Assembly: GCF_022747945.1 (NCBI RefSeq)
Contig: NZ_JALDST010000001.1
Coordinates: 3,100,001-3,164,000, forward strand
Direction of reading: 5' to 3'
DNA length: 64,000 nucleotides
Source of the DNA: Micromonospora sp. R77
Lineage (GTDB): Bacteria > Actinomycetota > Actinomycetes > Mycobacteriales > Micromonosporaceae
A model generated the notes under the pieces. It had not been told where the DNA came from and did not search any database. It was given only the letters and a program-made list of their open reading frames with translations. Shown here one piece after another: positions 54,862 to 64,000 of the stretch (position 1 is its first letter; each line of letters begins with the position of its first letter). Both the position numbers and the translations under genes were made by a program.

Positions 54862-55631
54862 CCACGTCCACGGTGCTCGCCGAGGCGGCCCAGGTCTCCG
54901 GCGGCGAGGCGGTGACCTTCTGGATCCTCGCCCCGCTCGCGCTGATCGGCGCGATCGGCATGGTCTGGGCCCGCAACGCGGTGCACTCCGCGCTCTGGCT
55001 GGTGCTGACCATGCTCTGCCTGGGCGTCTTCTACGTGCTCCAGGCGGGTCCGTTCATCGGCATGGTGCAGATCATCGTCTACACCGGCGCGATCATGATG
55101 CTCTTCCTGTTCGTGCTGATGCTGGTCGGCCGGGACGCCTCGGACTCGCTGATCGAGACGCTGCGCGGGCAGCGGGTCGCAGCGGTCGTGCTCGGGCTCG
55201 GCTTCGCCGGCCTGGTCGGCAGCGGCCTCTACCGGGCGGTGCACGGCGTCCGGGCGGTCGGGCTGGAGCAGGCCAACGCCGAGGGGAACGTGCAGGGCAT
55301 CGCCCGGCTGCTCTTCACCAAGTACGTCTTCGCCTTCGAGCTGACCTCGGCGCTGCTGATCACGGCGGCCGTCGGCGCGATGGTGCTGGCGCACGTGGAG
55401 CGGCGCAAGGAGGACCGGATGGACCAGGTCGCCACCATGAAGGCCCGGTTCCGCCCCGGCAACTACCCCGGCCCGAAGCCCGGTCCGGGCGTCTTCGCCA
55501 CCTCCTCCTCGGTGGCCACCCCGGCCCGCCTGCCCGACGGCCGGCTGACCGACCGCAGCACGCCGGACATCCTGCCGGTCCGTGAGCTGACCGCCGAGGA
55601 GACCTCGTTGAAGGGGACCGAGATCAAGTGA
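54858..55631 (+). CDS. nuoJ: NADH-quinone oxidoreductase subunit J
   Basis: 257 residues with five membrane helices, including [20 protein letters not shown], the helix known to kink during the catalytic cycle. A cytoplasmic tail of about 65 residues follows. ATG 54858 overlaps nuoI. Confidence 0.95.
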   Translation: MTTSTVLAEAAQVSGGEAVTFWILAPLALIGAIGMVWARNAVHSALWLVLTMLCLGVFYVLQAGPFIGMVQIIVYTGAIMMLFLFVLMLVGRDASDSLIETLRGQRVAAVVLGLGFAGLVGSGLYRAVHGVRAVGLEQANAEGNVQGIARLLFTKYVFAFELTSALLITAAVGAMVLAHVERRKEDRMDQVATMKARFRPGNYPGPKPGPGVFATSSSVATPARLPDGRLTDRSTPDILPVRELTAEETSLKGTEIK

Positions 55632-55927
55632 CCCCCGACTACTACCTGATCCTCGCCGCGGTGCTGTTCACCATCGGTGCCGTCGGCGTGCTGGTCCGGC
55701 GCAACGCGATCGTGCTGTTCATGTGCGTCGAGCTGATGCTCAACGCGGCCAACCTGACGCTGGTCACCTTCAGCCGGATCAACGGTGACCTCAACGGCCA
55801 GATCATGGCGTTCTTCGTGATGGTGGTGGCGGCGGCCGAGGTCGTGGTCGGGCTCGCGATCATCATGTCGATCTTCCGGACCCGACGCTCCGCGAGTGTC
55901 GACGACGCCAACCTGCTGAAGTACTGA
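55628..55927 (+). CDS. nuoK: NADH-quinone oxidoreductase subunit K
   Basis: 99 residues, three membrane helices, with the conserved glutamates in [11 protein letters not shown] and [11 protein letters not shown]. It takes part in proton transfer. GTG 55628 overlaps nuoJ. Confidence 0.96.
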   Translation: MTPDYYLILAAVLFTIGAVGVLVRRNAIVLFMCVELMLNAANLTLVTFSRINGDLNGQIMAFFVMVVAAAEVVVGLAIIMSIFRTRRSASVDDANLLKY

Positions 55928-55938
55928 GGGGCCCTGCG

Positions 55939-57864
55939 GTGGAAGAGACTGTGGAATACGCCCACGCCAGTGGACTCCTGGGCAGCGTCTGGCTGCTGGT
56001 GGCGATCCCGCTGGCGAGCGCGGCGATCCTGCTGCTGCTCGGCCGGCGGGCCGACCGCTGGGGGCACTGGTTGGGGGTGGCCGCCATCGGCGCCGCCTTC
56101 GTGCTCGGCCTGACCTACTTCTTCCAGCTGCGTGGCCTGGAGAACAAGTCGGTCGAGCAGAGCCTCTGGCAGTTCATCTCGGTCGGCAACTTCAAGGTGG
56201 ACTTCGGCCTGCTCTTCGACCCGCTGGCCGCGGTCTTCGTGCTGCTGATCACCGGGGTGGGCTTCCTGATCCACCTCTACGCGGTGGAGTACATGGCGCA
56301 CGACGAGGGCCGGCGACGGTTCTTCGCGTACTTCAACCTCTTCGTCGCCGCGATGCTGCTGCTGGTGCTCGGCAACAACTACGTGATGCTCTACTTCGGC
56401 TGGGAAGGCGTCGGTCTGGCGTCGTACCTGCTGATCTCCTTCTGGTACGGGCGGCCGAGCGCGGCCACCGCCGGTAAGAAGGCGTTCCTGATGAACCGGG
56501 TCGGCGACGCCGGCCTGGCCATCGGCATCTTCGTCATGTTCGCCACCCTCGGCACCACCCAGTACGACGAGGTGTTCAACGGGATCGGCTCGGTCGGCGC
56601 GACCACGGTGCTGGTGCTCGGCCTGCTGCTGCTGCTCGGCGCGACCGGCAAGTCCGGCCAGTTCCCGCTCCAGGCGTGGCTGCCGGACGCGATGGAGGGT
56701 CCGACCCCGGTGTCGGCGCTCATCCACGCGGCCACCATGGTCACCGCGGGCGTCTACCTGATCGCCCGGTCCAACCCGATCTTCTCGGCCAACGCGACGC
56801 TCCAGCTCGTGGTGGTCAGCGTCGGCGCGATCACCCTGCTGATGGGCTGCCTCATCGGCGCGGCCAAGGACGACATCAAGCGGGTGCTGGCCTGGTCCAC
56901 GGTCAGCCAGATCGGCTACATGTTCCTCGGCGTCGGGCTCGGCGGCGCGGCGTACGCGCTGGCCATCGTGCACCTGCTGGCGCACGGCTTCTTCAAGGCC
57001 AACATGTTCCTCGGCGCCGGTTCGGTCATGCACGGCATGAACGACCAGGTGGACATCCGCCGCTTCGGCAACCTCTCCAAGTACATGAAGGTCACCTGGC
57101 TGACCTTCATGATGGGCTGGCTCGCCATCATCGGCATGTTCCCGTTCTCCGGCTTCTTCTCCAAGGAGCCGATCATCGTGGCCGCGTTCGAGCGGGAGGG
57201 CTGGACCGCCTGGCTCTTCGGCGGTGCGGCGCTGCTCGGTGCCGGGCTCACCGCCTTCTACATGACCCGGCTCTTCGTGCTCACCTTCCACGGTCCGGCC
57301 CGCTGGACCGAGGACATCGAGCACCCGCACGAGTCGCCGAAGCTGATGACCATCCCGCTGATCCTGCTGGCGATCGGTTCCGTCGGCGCCGGTTTCCTGC
57401 TCGCCACCTCCGTGCCGGACTGGCTCCAGGCCACCGCCGGGCTGGGCGGCCAGGAGGAGGGACAGGAGGCGGTCCTCGCGCACTGGCTGATCACCGCGCT
57501 CTCGCTGCTGGTCACCGTGCTCGGCGCCGGGCTTGCCTGGTTCCTGTTCCGTAACGGCACGGCCACCGAGCCGCAGCCGGCGGGCGTGCTGGTCACCGCG
57601 GCCCGCCGCAACCTCTACACCGACGCCGTCAACGAGGCGGTCTTCGAGAAGCCGGGCATCTTCCTCACCCGGGCGCTGGTCTTCCTCGACAACCGGGGCG
57701 TCGACGGGCTGGTCAACGGCCTCGCCGCCGCGGTGGGCGGTGGCTCGGGCCGGCTCCGGCGGCTGCAGACCGGTTTCGTGCGGTCGTACGCGACCTCGAT
57801 CCTGACCGGCGCGCTGCTCGTGGTGGCGGCGTTCCTGGCGGTGCAGGCGGGGTGGCTGGCGTGA
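55939..57864 (+). CDS. nuoL: NADH-quinone oxidoreductase subunit L
   Basis: 641 residues, antiporter-like, with the Lys/Glu proton path residues in GWEGVGLASYLLI, GATGKSGQFPLQAWLPDAMEGPTPVSALIHAATMV (ends given) and the long lateral helix at the C-terminus. Distal proton pump of complex I. GTG 55939 has GAGGGG upstream; GTG 55951 is an alternative. Confidence 0.95.
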   Translation: MEETVEYAHASGLLGSVWLLVAIPLASAAILLLLGRRADRWGHWLGVAAIGAAFVLGLTYFFQLRGLENKSVEQSLWQFISVGNFKVDFGLLFDPLAAVFVLLITGVGFLIHLYAVEYMAHDEGRRRFFAYFNLFVAAMLLLVLGNNYVMLYFGWEGVGLASYLLISFWYGRPSAATAGKKAFLMNRVGDAGLAIGIFVMFATLGTTQYDEVFNGIGSVGATTVLVLGLLLLLGATGKSGQFPLQAWLPDAMEGPTPVSALIHAATMVTAGVYLIARSNPIFSANATLQLVVVSVGAITLLMGCLIGAAKDDIKRVLAWSTVSQIGYMFLGVGLGGAAYALAIVHLLAHGFFKANMFLGAGSVMHGMNDQVDIRRFGNLSKYMKVTWLTFMMGWLAIIGMFPFSGFFSKEPIIVAAFEREGWTAWLFGGAALLGAGLTAFYMTRLFVLTFHGPARWTEDIEHPHESPKLMTIPLILLAIGSVGAGFLLATSVPDWLQATAGLGGQEEGQEAVLAHWLITALSLLVTVLGAGLAWFLFRNGTATEPQPAGVLVTAARRNLYTDAVNEAVFEKPGIFLTRALVFLDNRGVDGLVNGLAAAVGGGSGRLRRLQTGFVRSYATSILTGALLVVAAFLAVQAGWLA

Positions 57865-57928
57865 TCGACCTCAACCCGGCCGCCCCCGCCGGCGGACCAC
57901 GCAGTCACGACGGAGGTAAGGCCGAATA

Positions 57929-59461
57929 ATGTCCAACTTCCCGTTCCTCTCGGTGCTGACCGTGGCACCGCTGGTCGGCGCGCTGGTGGTGGCCCTGCTG
58001 CCCCGCCGGTCGCCGGACCTGGCCAAGCTGGTGGCGTTCGGCTGGTCGCTGTTGGTGCTGGTGCTCTCGGTGGTCATGTGGATCACGTTCCAGGCGGGCG
58101 GTGACCGGTTCCAGTTCCGTGAGTCGTACGCCTGGATCCCGAACTGGGGCGTGAACTTCACCTTCGCGGCCGACGGCATCGCCCTGGTCATGCTGATGCT
58201 GATCGCGATCCTGGTGCCGCTGGTGATCCTCGCCTCCTGGCACGACGCCGAGTCGTCGAAGCGTTCGGTGCCGGCCTATTTCGCGCTGCTGCTCGTCCTC
58301 GAGTGCACGATGATCGGCGTCTTCGCCGCCGCCGACGTCTTCCTGTTCTATGTGTTCTTCGAGGTCATGCTGGTGCCGATGTACTTCCTGATCGGCAGCT
58401 ACGGCGGCCACCAGCGGCAGTACGCGGCGGTGAAGTTCTTCCTCTACTCGCTGGTCGGCGGCCTGTTCATGCTGGCCGCGGTGATCGGCCTCTGGGTGGT
58501 CGGCGGGAAGACCTTCGACTGGCAGGCGCTGAGCCAGGTGGACATCTCCACCGGCACCGCCCGCTGGCTCTTCCTGGGCTTCTTCCTCGCCTTCGCTATC
58601 AAGGCGCCGTTCTTCCCGTTCCACACCTGGCTGCCGGACGCCGGTGGTGCGGCCCCGGCGGGTGCGGCGGCGCTGCTGGTCGGCGTACTCGACAAGGTCG
58701 GCACCTTCGGCATCCTGCGCTACTGCCTGCCGCTCTTCCCGGAGGCGTCCCGGTGGTTCGCGCCGTGGGCGCTGGCGCTGGGCCTGATCGGCATCATCTA
58801 CGCGGCGCTGCTGGCGGTCGGCCAGAACGACCTGAAGCGGCTGGTGTCGTACACCTCGATCGCGCACTTCGGCTTCATCGGGGTCGGCATCTTCGCCTTC
58901 ACCACCCAGGCCGGCACCGGCGCGGTGCTCTACATGCTCAACCACGGCCTCGCGACCGGCCTGCTCTTCCTGGTGGTGGGCATGCTGATCGCCCGCCGCG
59001 GCTCGTCGCTGATCAGCGACTTCGGCGGCGCGGGCAAGCTCGTCCCGCTGCTGGCCGGGGTGCTCTTCTTCGCCGGTCTCGCCTCGCTGGCGCTGCCCGG
59101 CACCGCGCCGTTCGTCTCCGAGTTCCTGGTGCTGATCGGCACCTTCACCACCAACAAGCCGGTCGCGGTGATCGCCACGCTCGGCATCATCCTGGCCGCC
59201 GCGTACGTGCTCTGGATGATCCAGCGCACCACCCAGGGCACGCTCAACCCGGCGCTGACCGAGACCCCGGGCATGCGCCGGGATCTCAGCCTGCGCGAGA
59301 AGATCGTGGTAGCCCCGTTGATCGCGCTGATCGTGCTGCTCGGCTTCTATCCCAAGCCGGTCACCGATGTCATCAACCCCGCCGTGCAGGCGACCATGCA
59401 GGACGTCGGTCGCACCGACCCGGCGCCCACGGTCGGCAGCGTCCAGGAGGCCGCGAAGTGA
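57929..59461 (+). CDS. nuoM: NADH-quinone oxidoreductase subunit M
   Basis: 510 residues, antiporter-like, with FYVFFEVMLVPMYFLIG and FPFHTWLPDAGGAAPAGAAALL. The usual HTWLPDAH is HTWLPDAG here, a change worth noting. ATG 57929 has GGAGG ten bases upstream, after a 64-base spacer that may be a decayed linker repeat (GCAGTCACGACGGAGG). Confidence 0.95.
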   Translation: MSNFPFLSVLTVAPLVGALVVALLPRRSPDLAKLVAFGWSLLVLVLSVVMWITFQAGGDRFQFRESYAWIPNWGVNFTFAADGIALVMLMLIAILVPLVILASWHDAESSKRSVPAYFALLLVLECTMIGVFAAADVFLFYVFFEVMLVPMYFLIGSYGGHQRQYAAVKFFLYSLVGGLFMLAAVIGLWVVGGKTFDWQALSQVDISTGTARWLFLGFFLAFAIKAPFFPFHTWLPDAGGAAPAGAAALLVGVLDKVGTFGILRYCLPLFPEASRWFAPWALALGLIGIIYAALLAVGQNDLKRLVSYTSIAHFGFIGVGIFAFTTQAGTGAVLYMLNHGLATGLLFLVVGMLIARRGSSLISDFGGAGKLVPLLAGVLFFAGLASLALPGTAPFVSEFLVLIGTFTTNKPVAVIATLGIILAAAYVLWMIQRTTQGTLNPALTETPGMRRDLSLREKIVVAPLIALIVLLGFYPKPVTDVINPAVQATMQDVGRTDPAPTVGSVQEAAK

Positions 59462-61005
59462 GTGAACTGAAGCTGCCGTCGATCGACTACGCGGCGCTCG
59501 CTCCGATCCTGATCATGCTGGGTGTTGCCCTGGTGGGCGTGCTCGTCGAGGCGTTCGTGCCGCGCCGGCTGCGCAACACGGTGCAGTTGCTGCTCGCCCT
59601 GGCGGCGGTGCTCGGCGCGCTCACCATGGTGATCCTCAACGCCGACGACCGGCTGGTCACCGCCGGCCAGGCGATCGCGGTGGACGGGCCGACGCTCTTC
59701 CTCCAGGGCACGATCCTGGTCCTCGCCGCGATGGCGCTGCTGCTGATGGGCGAGCGCGCGGTGGAGCGGGGCGGGGTCTTCGTGGCCCACGCCGCGGTCA
59801 CCGCCGAGTCGGTCGACGACCGGCGGCAGGCCGAGGGTGCCGGCGGCACCACCGAGGTGTACCCGCTGACCACGTTCGCGATCGGCGGCATGCTGATCTT
59901 CGTGGCGGCGAACGACCTGCTGACCATGTTCATCGCGCTCGAGGTCTTCTCGCTGCCGCTCTACCTGCTCTGCGCGCTGGCCCGTCGCCGGCGGCTGCTG
60001 AGCCAGGAGGCGGCGATGAAGTACTTCCTGCTCGGCGCGTACGCCTCGGCGTTCTTCCTGTTCGGCGTGGCGCTGGTCTACGGCTTCACCTCGGGCATCC
60101 CGGGCCGGGTGGCCGGCGTCGACTTCGCCACCGTGCACGCCGCGGTCGAGGAGTCCTCGTCCAGCCGGGTCCTGCTCTTCGCCGGCATGGCGCTGCTCTC
60201 CATCGGGCTGCTCTTCAAGGCCGCCGCCGCGCCGTTCCACGTCTGGACGCCGGACGTCTACCAGGGTGCGCCGACCGCGGTCACCGGCTTCATGGCGTCC
60301 TGCACCAAGGTGGCCGCGTTCGGCGCCCTGCTGCGGGTCTTCCACGTGGCCTTCTCCGGGGCCGCCTGGGACTTCATCCCGGTGCTCGGCGTGGTGGCGG
60401 TGCTGACCATGCTGGTCGGCGCGGTGCTGGCGGTCACGCAGACCGACATCAAGCGGCTGCTGGCCTACTCGTCGATCGCGAACGCCGGCTACCTGCTGGT
60501 CGGCGTGCTGGCCAAGGGCGGCGTCTCCGGCACCATGTTCTACCTGGCCGCGTACGGCTTCTCGGTGCTGGCCGCGTTCGCCGTGGTGACCCTGGTCCGG
60601 GACGCCGACGGGGAGGCCACCCACCTGTCCCGCTGGGCGGGTCTGGGCCGACGGTCGCCGTTCTTCGCCGCGATCTTCACCTTCATCCTGCTGGCCTTCG
60701 CCGGTATCCCGCTGACCAGCGGGTTCACCAGCAAGTTCGCCGTCTTCGCCCCGGCGCTGGACGCCGGCCAGGCCTGGCTGGTGATCGCCGGTGTGCTGAC
60801 CAGCATGGTGCTGGCCTTCCCCTACCTGCGGGTCGTGGTGATGATGTGGCTCTCCGAGCCGGGCGAGTCCACCCCGACCGTCACCGTGCCCGGCGCACTC
60901 ACCTCGGCGGCCCTGGTGATCGGCGTACTGGCCACCGTCGCCCTGGGCGTGGTGCCGGGTCCGCTGCTCGACCTGGCCAACGGTGCCGCCGATTTCGTGC
61001 GATGA
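59458..61005 (+). CDS. nuoN: NADH-quinone oxidoreductase subunit N
   Basis: 515 residues, antiporter-like, with FHVWTPDVYQGAPTAVTGFM and DIKRLLAYSSIANAGYLL. An insert of about 35 residues rich in Glu and Gly (VDDRRQAEGAGGTTE) precedes helix 4. GTG 59458 overlaps nuoM. Last gene of the operon. Confidence 0.95.
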   Translation: MSELKLPSIDYAALAPILIMLGVALVGVLVEAFVPRRLRNTVQLLLALAAVLGALTMVILNADDRLVTAGQAIAVDGPTLFLQGTILVLAAMALLLMGERAVERGGVFVAHAAVTAESVDDRRQAEGAGGTTEVYPLTTFAIGGMLIFVAANDLLTMFIALEVFSLPLYLLCALARRRRLLSQEAAMKYFLLGAYASAFFLFGVALVYGFTSGIPGRVAGVDFATVHAAVEESSSSRVLLFAGMALLSIGLLFKAAAAPFHVWTPDVYQGAPTAVTGFMASCTKVAAFGALLRVFHVAFSGAAWDFIPVLGVVAVLTMLVGAVLAVTQTDIKRLLAYSSIANAGYLLVGVLAKGGVSGTMFYLAAYGFSVLAAFAVVTLVRDADGEATHLSRWAGLGRRSPFFAAIFTFILLAFAGIPLTSGFTSKFAVFAPALDAGQAWLVIAGVLTSMVLAFPYLRVVVMMWLSEPGESTPTVTVPGALTSAALVIGVLATVALGVVPGPLLDLANGAADFVR

Positions 61006-61018
61006 CCGAGGTCGTCCC

Positions 61019-61055
61019 ACCGGGGGCCGGTACGCGTCGCGTACCGGCCCCCGGT
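61019..61055. terminator. Perfect 17-bp hairpin ending the nuo operon
   Basis: ACCGGGGGCCGGTACGC and its exact complement with loop GTC, 13 bases after the nuoN stop. No U-tract. Confidence 0.75.
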
Positions 61056-61093
61056 CCGTATCCCCTCCGCCGGGCTGGTCGAACGGGTGTGGC

Positions 61094-62179
61094 ATGGTTG
61101 GAGACGTGGTGATTCCGGCTGGCGAGCGTTCAGGTGCTTCCGGCTCCGGCGGCCGTCGGGGCGCCGAGGGCACGGGTCAGTTCGGCACGCTCGGCCTCCA
61201 TCTCGCCGACCCTCGTGTCGAGGCGTCCGTGCTGAGCGTGCTCGACTCCGTCGAGGGTGAGCTGCGGGCCAACGTGGCGAGCGCCGACCCGCTGGTCAGC
61301 GAGGCGGCCCGGCACCTGGTCGAGGCCGGCGGGAAGCGGTTCCGGCCGCTGCTCGTGGCGCTGGGGGCGCAGTTCGGTGATCCGGCGTCGCCGGCGGTCG
61401 TACCGGCCGCGGTGGTGATGGAGCTCACCCACCTGGCGACGCTGTACCACGACGACGTGATGGACGAGGCGGTCGTCCGGCGGGGTGCGCCGAGCGCCAA
61501 CTCGCGCTGGACCAACTCGGTGGCCATCCTGGTCGGCGACTTCCTCTTCGCCCGCGCCGCGGACATCTCCGCCGACCTCGGCACCGAGGCGGTACGCCTC
61601 CAGGCGCGCACCTTCGCCCGGCTGGTGCACGGTCAGATCGCCGAGACCGTCGGCCCCCGGGGCGACGAGGACCCGGTCGCGCACTATCTGCACGTCATCG
61701 CCGAGAAGACCGGTTCGCTGATCGCCACCTCGGCCCGCTTCGGCGGCCTGTTCAGCGGTGCGTCCACGGCGCACATCGAGGCCCTGGCCGGCTATGGCGA
61801 GACCATCGGGGTGGCCTTCCAGCTCTCCGACGACCTGCTCGACATCGCCTCCGAGTCGACGCAGTCGGGCAAGACGCCGGGCACCGACCTCCGGGAGGGC
61901 GTACCGACGCTGCCGGTGCTCTACGCGCTCGCCTCCGACGACGCGGACGCCGCCAGCGTGCGGCTGCGGGAGATCCTGGCGACCGGCCCGCTGGTCGACG
62001 ACGCCCTGCACGCGGAGGCGCTCGGCCTGCTGCGCGAGTCGCCCGCGCTCAAGCGGGCCCGTGAGACGGTCCGCAGCTATGCCGAGGACGCCCGCACCCA
62101 GCTCGCCCCGCTCCCGCCCGGCCCCTCCCGCCGCGCCCTCGAATCCCTCTGCGACTACATCGCCGACCGCACCAGCTAA
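61094..62179 (+). CDS. Polyprenyl diphosphate synthase
   Basis: 361 residues of the trans-isoprenyl diphosphate synthase family. The two Asp-rich motifs are HDDVMDEA (D120 onward) and SDDLLDIA (D246 onward), and GGKRFRP binds diphosphate. It very probably makes the C40-C50 tail used by MqnP. The first 35 residues are Gly/Ser-rich. ATG 61094 is given. GGAG at 61100 would better serve GTG 61109, so the start is uncertain by five residues. Confidence 0.9.
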   Translation: MVGDVVIPAGERSGASGSGGRRGAEGTGQFGTLGLHLADPRVEASVLSVLDSVEGELRANVASADPLVSEAARHLVEAGGKRFRPLLVALGAQFGDPASPAVVPAAVVMELTHLATLYHDDVMDEAVVRRGAPSANSRWTNSVAILVGDFLFARAADISADLGTEAVRLQARTFARLVHGQIAETVGPRGDEDPVAHYLHVIAEKTGSLIATSARFGGLFSGASTAHIEALAGYGETIGVAFQLSDDLLDIASESTQSGKTPGTDLREGVPTLPVLYALASDDADAASVRLREILATGPLVDDALHAEALGLLRESPALKRARETVRSYAEDARTQLAPLPPGPSRRALESLCDYIADRTS

Positions 62180-62237
62180 CCCCCACCCCACCCCCTCCCC
62201 TCCCGCCTCACCCGGCCGCGCCGAGGCACACCGAGTC

Positions 62238-62292
62238 GATCATGGGGTTGGCGGCGGTGTGGATCTCCTTGACTGCCGCCAACCCCATGATC
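62238..62292. repeat. Perfect 18-bp inverted repeat between convergent genes
   Basis: GATCATGGGGTTGGCGGC (62238-62255) and its exact complement (62275-62292), loop of 19 bases. It lies in the 171-bp gap between the polyprenyl synthase and the MFS gene. It may be a terminator or one copy of a dispersed palindrome. GGCCGTCC short tandem repeats follow it. Confidence 0.7.
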
Positions 62293-62350
62293 AACGGGCC
62301 GTCCGGCCGTCCGGCCGTCCGGCCCGGGTGGCCCGGGTGGGAGGGCCGGG

Positions 62351-63510
62351 TCAGGGGTGGGTGAGGAGGCGGGTGGCGGTGAGCATGAGGAGGGCGGCGA
62401 GGAGCATCGCGGTGGCTGCGGTCGCCCACATGGTCGGGTAGCCGAGGGACTCGGCGAGGGCGCCGAGGCCCAGCGGGCCGAGGCAGCCGCCCGCGTACAC
62501 GCCGGTCTGGGTGATCGAGGTGGCCGCGGCCGGGGCCTGCGGGTGGAGCCGGACCACCGCGAAGTTCATCAGCCCGGGCCAGGCCCAGCCCAGGCCGAAG
62601 CCGAGCACCACGCCGGCGACCAGCGGCACCGGGCCGGCCAGTGCGAGCAGGCCCAGCCCGCCGGCGCCGACCACCAGCATGCCGGCGATGAGCGCGACGT
62701 GCCCGCCCGCCCGGCGGTCGGCGAGCCAGCCGACGCCGATCCGGGCCGCCACGCAGACCGCGCTGCCGAGGGTGAGGGTGAGGCCGGCCAGGGCGGGGAG
62801 AGTCCCCGGCCGGCCGACGAGGCGACCACGAAGGTGCCCAGGGCGTTCGCCGCGGCGGCCGCCAGGGTGGCGGCCAGCCCGACCACGACCAGCGCCAGGG
62901 TGGCCCGGTCCGACCGGGCCGCCGCCGGCTGCCGGTCCCGCGCCGGCTCCTCGAGGGGTACGGCCGGCAGCGCGGCCAGGGCGGCGACGGCAGCCGCCAC
63001 GAAGGCCCACCGCCAGCCCACGGTCAGCGCGACGGCGGGCACCGCCGCGCCGGCCAGCAGCGTCGAGATCGGGACGGCAGCCTGCTTCACCCCGAAGGAG
63101 AGTCCCTGCCGGTGGGCGGGCACGTGCCGGGCCAGCGCGGCGTTGCTGGCGAGCTGCCCGAGGGCGTTCGCGGCGGCGCTGAGCCCGAGCAGGCCGACCA
63201 GCGTCGGGTACGACCGGGCCAGCCCCGCCACGGCCAGGAGCGAACCGGCGGAGAGCAGGATGCCGGCGCGGGCGACAACGGCGGGGCCGTACCGCTCGAC
63301 GAGCGCCCCGGAGGGCGTCGAGGCGAGCGCGCTGATCCCGAAGTAGACCGACACGGCCAGCCCCAGGCCGGCGGGGGAGAAGCCCAGCTCGGCACCGAGC
63401 TGGACAGCGAGCCCGCCGACCAGGAAGACCGGCAGCACACAGGCGACGGTGGTGGCGACGGCACCGGCGCCGACGCGGGCGGCGTTCGTCGTCGGCCGCG
63501 TCGCCACCAC
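62351..63510 (-). CDS. MFS transporter, apparent frameshift near 62797
   Basis: The N-terminal half (six to eight helices) is read in one frame as far as SSAGRGLSP, and the C-terminal half (ALAGLTLTLGSAV to the end) in another. One added C in the CCCC run at 62795-62798 joins them and gives 386 residues with twelve helices. It resembles CynX/NimT-like or sugar-type MFS proteins. The start is uncertain: GTG 63510 has GGGAGG nine bases upstream, while GTG 63519 abuts that site. If the frameshift is real, this is a pseudogene. Confidence 0.75.
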
Positions 63511-63555
63511 CTCGATCACCCTCCCGGGTCGGTCGCCCGGGGTGACCGGGCCGGG

Positions 63556-64000
63556 TCAGGTCACGGTCACCGGCGGCGTCGGCATCGGTTCGGGGTCCCG
63601 CCGGACCGAGAAGCGGCGCATCATCGGCCGTTCCACCAGCGTGTGGAGCAGCCAGGACAGCAGTACGGTCACCCCCGCCAGCAGGCCGAGCACGCCGAGC
63701 GCCGCGGCGTTCGGCCAGCTGCGGCCGCCGAGCCACCGGTGGCCGTAGTCCAGCACCAGCGGGTGCCACAGGTAGAACGCGAAGGATATCTCACCCAGCC
63801 AGACCAGCACCGGATGAGCGAGCCAGGTGCGCGGTCGCTCCTCCGTGTCGGTGACCGCCGCGGCCGCGATGACCAGACCGAGGGGCACCACCATCACCGC
63901 CACGTACGCGTAGGTGAGCGGAAAGAGCCCGGCGACCGCGTACGTCGCCAGGGCGAGGGTGACCGCGCCGCCGAGGCGCAGCGGCATGCGGTGCCCGGTG
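63556..64000 (-). CDS. Acyltransferase family 3 membrane protein, C-terminal part
   Basis: The frame is open to the right edge, so the N-terminus is missing. The visible 148 residues hold about four membrane helices, with EISFAFYLWHPLV and the closing LVERPMMRRF, typical of the end of acyltransferase 3 (OafA-like) proteins. These acylate surface sugars or secondary metabolites. The stop at 63556 lies just upstream of the MFS start. Confidence 0.8.
   Translation of the reverse strand, partial: TGHRMPLRLGGAVTLALATYAVAGLFPLTYAYVAVMVVPLGLVIAAAAVTDTEERPRTWLAHPVLVWLGEISFAFYLWHPLVLDYGHRWLGGRSWPNAAALGVLGLLAGVTVLLSWLLHTLVERPMMRRFSVRRDPEPMPTPPVTVT

Noticed and set aside
62281..62340. GGCCGTCC tandem repeats as a functional element
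   Set aside because: The run is short and consists of simple GC-rich slippage-type sequence; nothing suggests a role.

Overview
The window is high-GC DNA from an actinomycete, most likely Micromonosporaceae (Micromonospora-like). The evidence is the strong GC bias at third codon positions, frequent GTG and TTG starts, -10 boxes of the form TANNNT placed directly upstream of start codons, a 14-gene nuo operon, a BldC-like regulator and the futalosine route to menaquinone. No tRNA, rRNA, CRISPR array, phage module or replication origin was seen.

Layout. 1-4.5 kb: the end of a secreted protein, then late menaquinone genes mqnL (UbiD), mqnP (UbiA) and mqnM (UbiX), with a class I terpene synthase between them on the other strand. 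4.5-8.6 kb: BldC-like and Lrp regulators, a large palindrome, an SDR, a Cds1-like cysteine desulfhydrase and a glycolipid-binding protein. 8.6-14 kb: a DEAD-box RNA helicase, a proline-rich membrane protein and an NlpC/P60 hydrolase, all on the minus strand. 14-16.6 kb: mqnE and three small membrane proteins. 16.7-21 kb: two tandem secreted C39-like peptidases and a secreted M14 carboxypeptidase. 21-24.2 kb: a cobalamin riboswitch and a BtuFCD-type importer. 24.2-28.3 kb: a two-domain VOC protein, a BNR-repeat protein and a HelD/HelR-type helicase. 28.5-31.5 kb: an ArsR-like regulator and an MFS transporter separated by an IS481-family insertion. 31.5-34.4 kb: mqnA and two tandem beta-lactamase-fold lipoprotein-like or membrane-anchored proteins. 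34.8-38.5 kb: paaABCDE. 38.5-40.5 kb: a Phd/PIN toxin-antitoxin pair and mqnC. 40.7-44.6 kb: an LPVTG surface protein, menG, a 76-residue unknown and a menaquinone-reductase-like flavoprotein. 44.7-61 kb: nuoA to nuoN. 61-64 kb: a polyprenyl diphosphate synthase, an MFS protein and a truncated acyltransferase.

How it fits together. Much of the window makes and uses menaquinone. MqnA, MqnE and MqnC build the naphthoate ring, the polyprenyl synthase makes the tail, MqnP joins them, MqnL with MqnM removes the carboxylate, MenG methylates, the MenJ-like enzyme saturates the tail, and complex I reduces the product. mqnB and mqnD are not in the window. Between these blocks lie uptake, surface, defence and regulatory genes.

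Two cautions. Five genes carry six apparent single-base frameshifts, mostly in short homopolymers, so indel errors in the underlying assembly are a real possibility. The start sites given follow ribosome-binding sites or leaderless promoters where I could see them and are otherwise best guesses.
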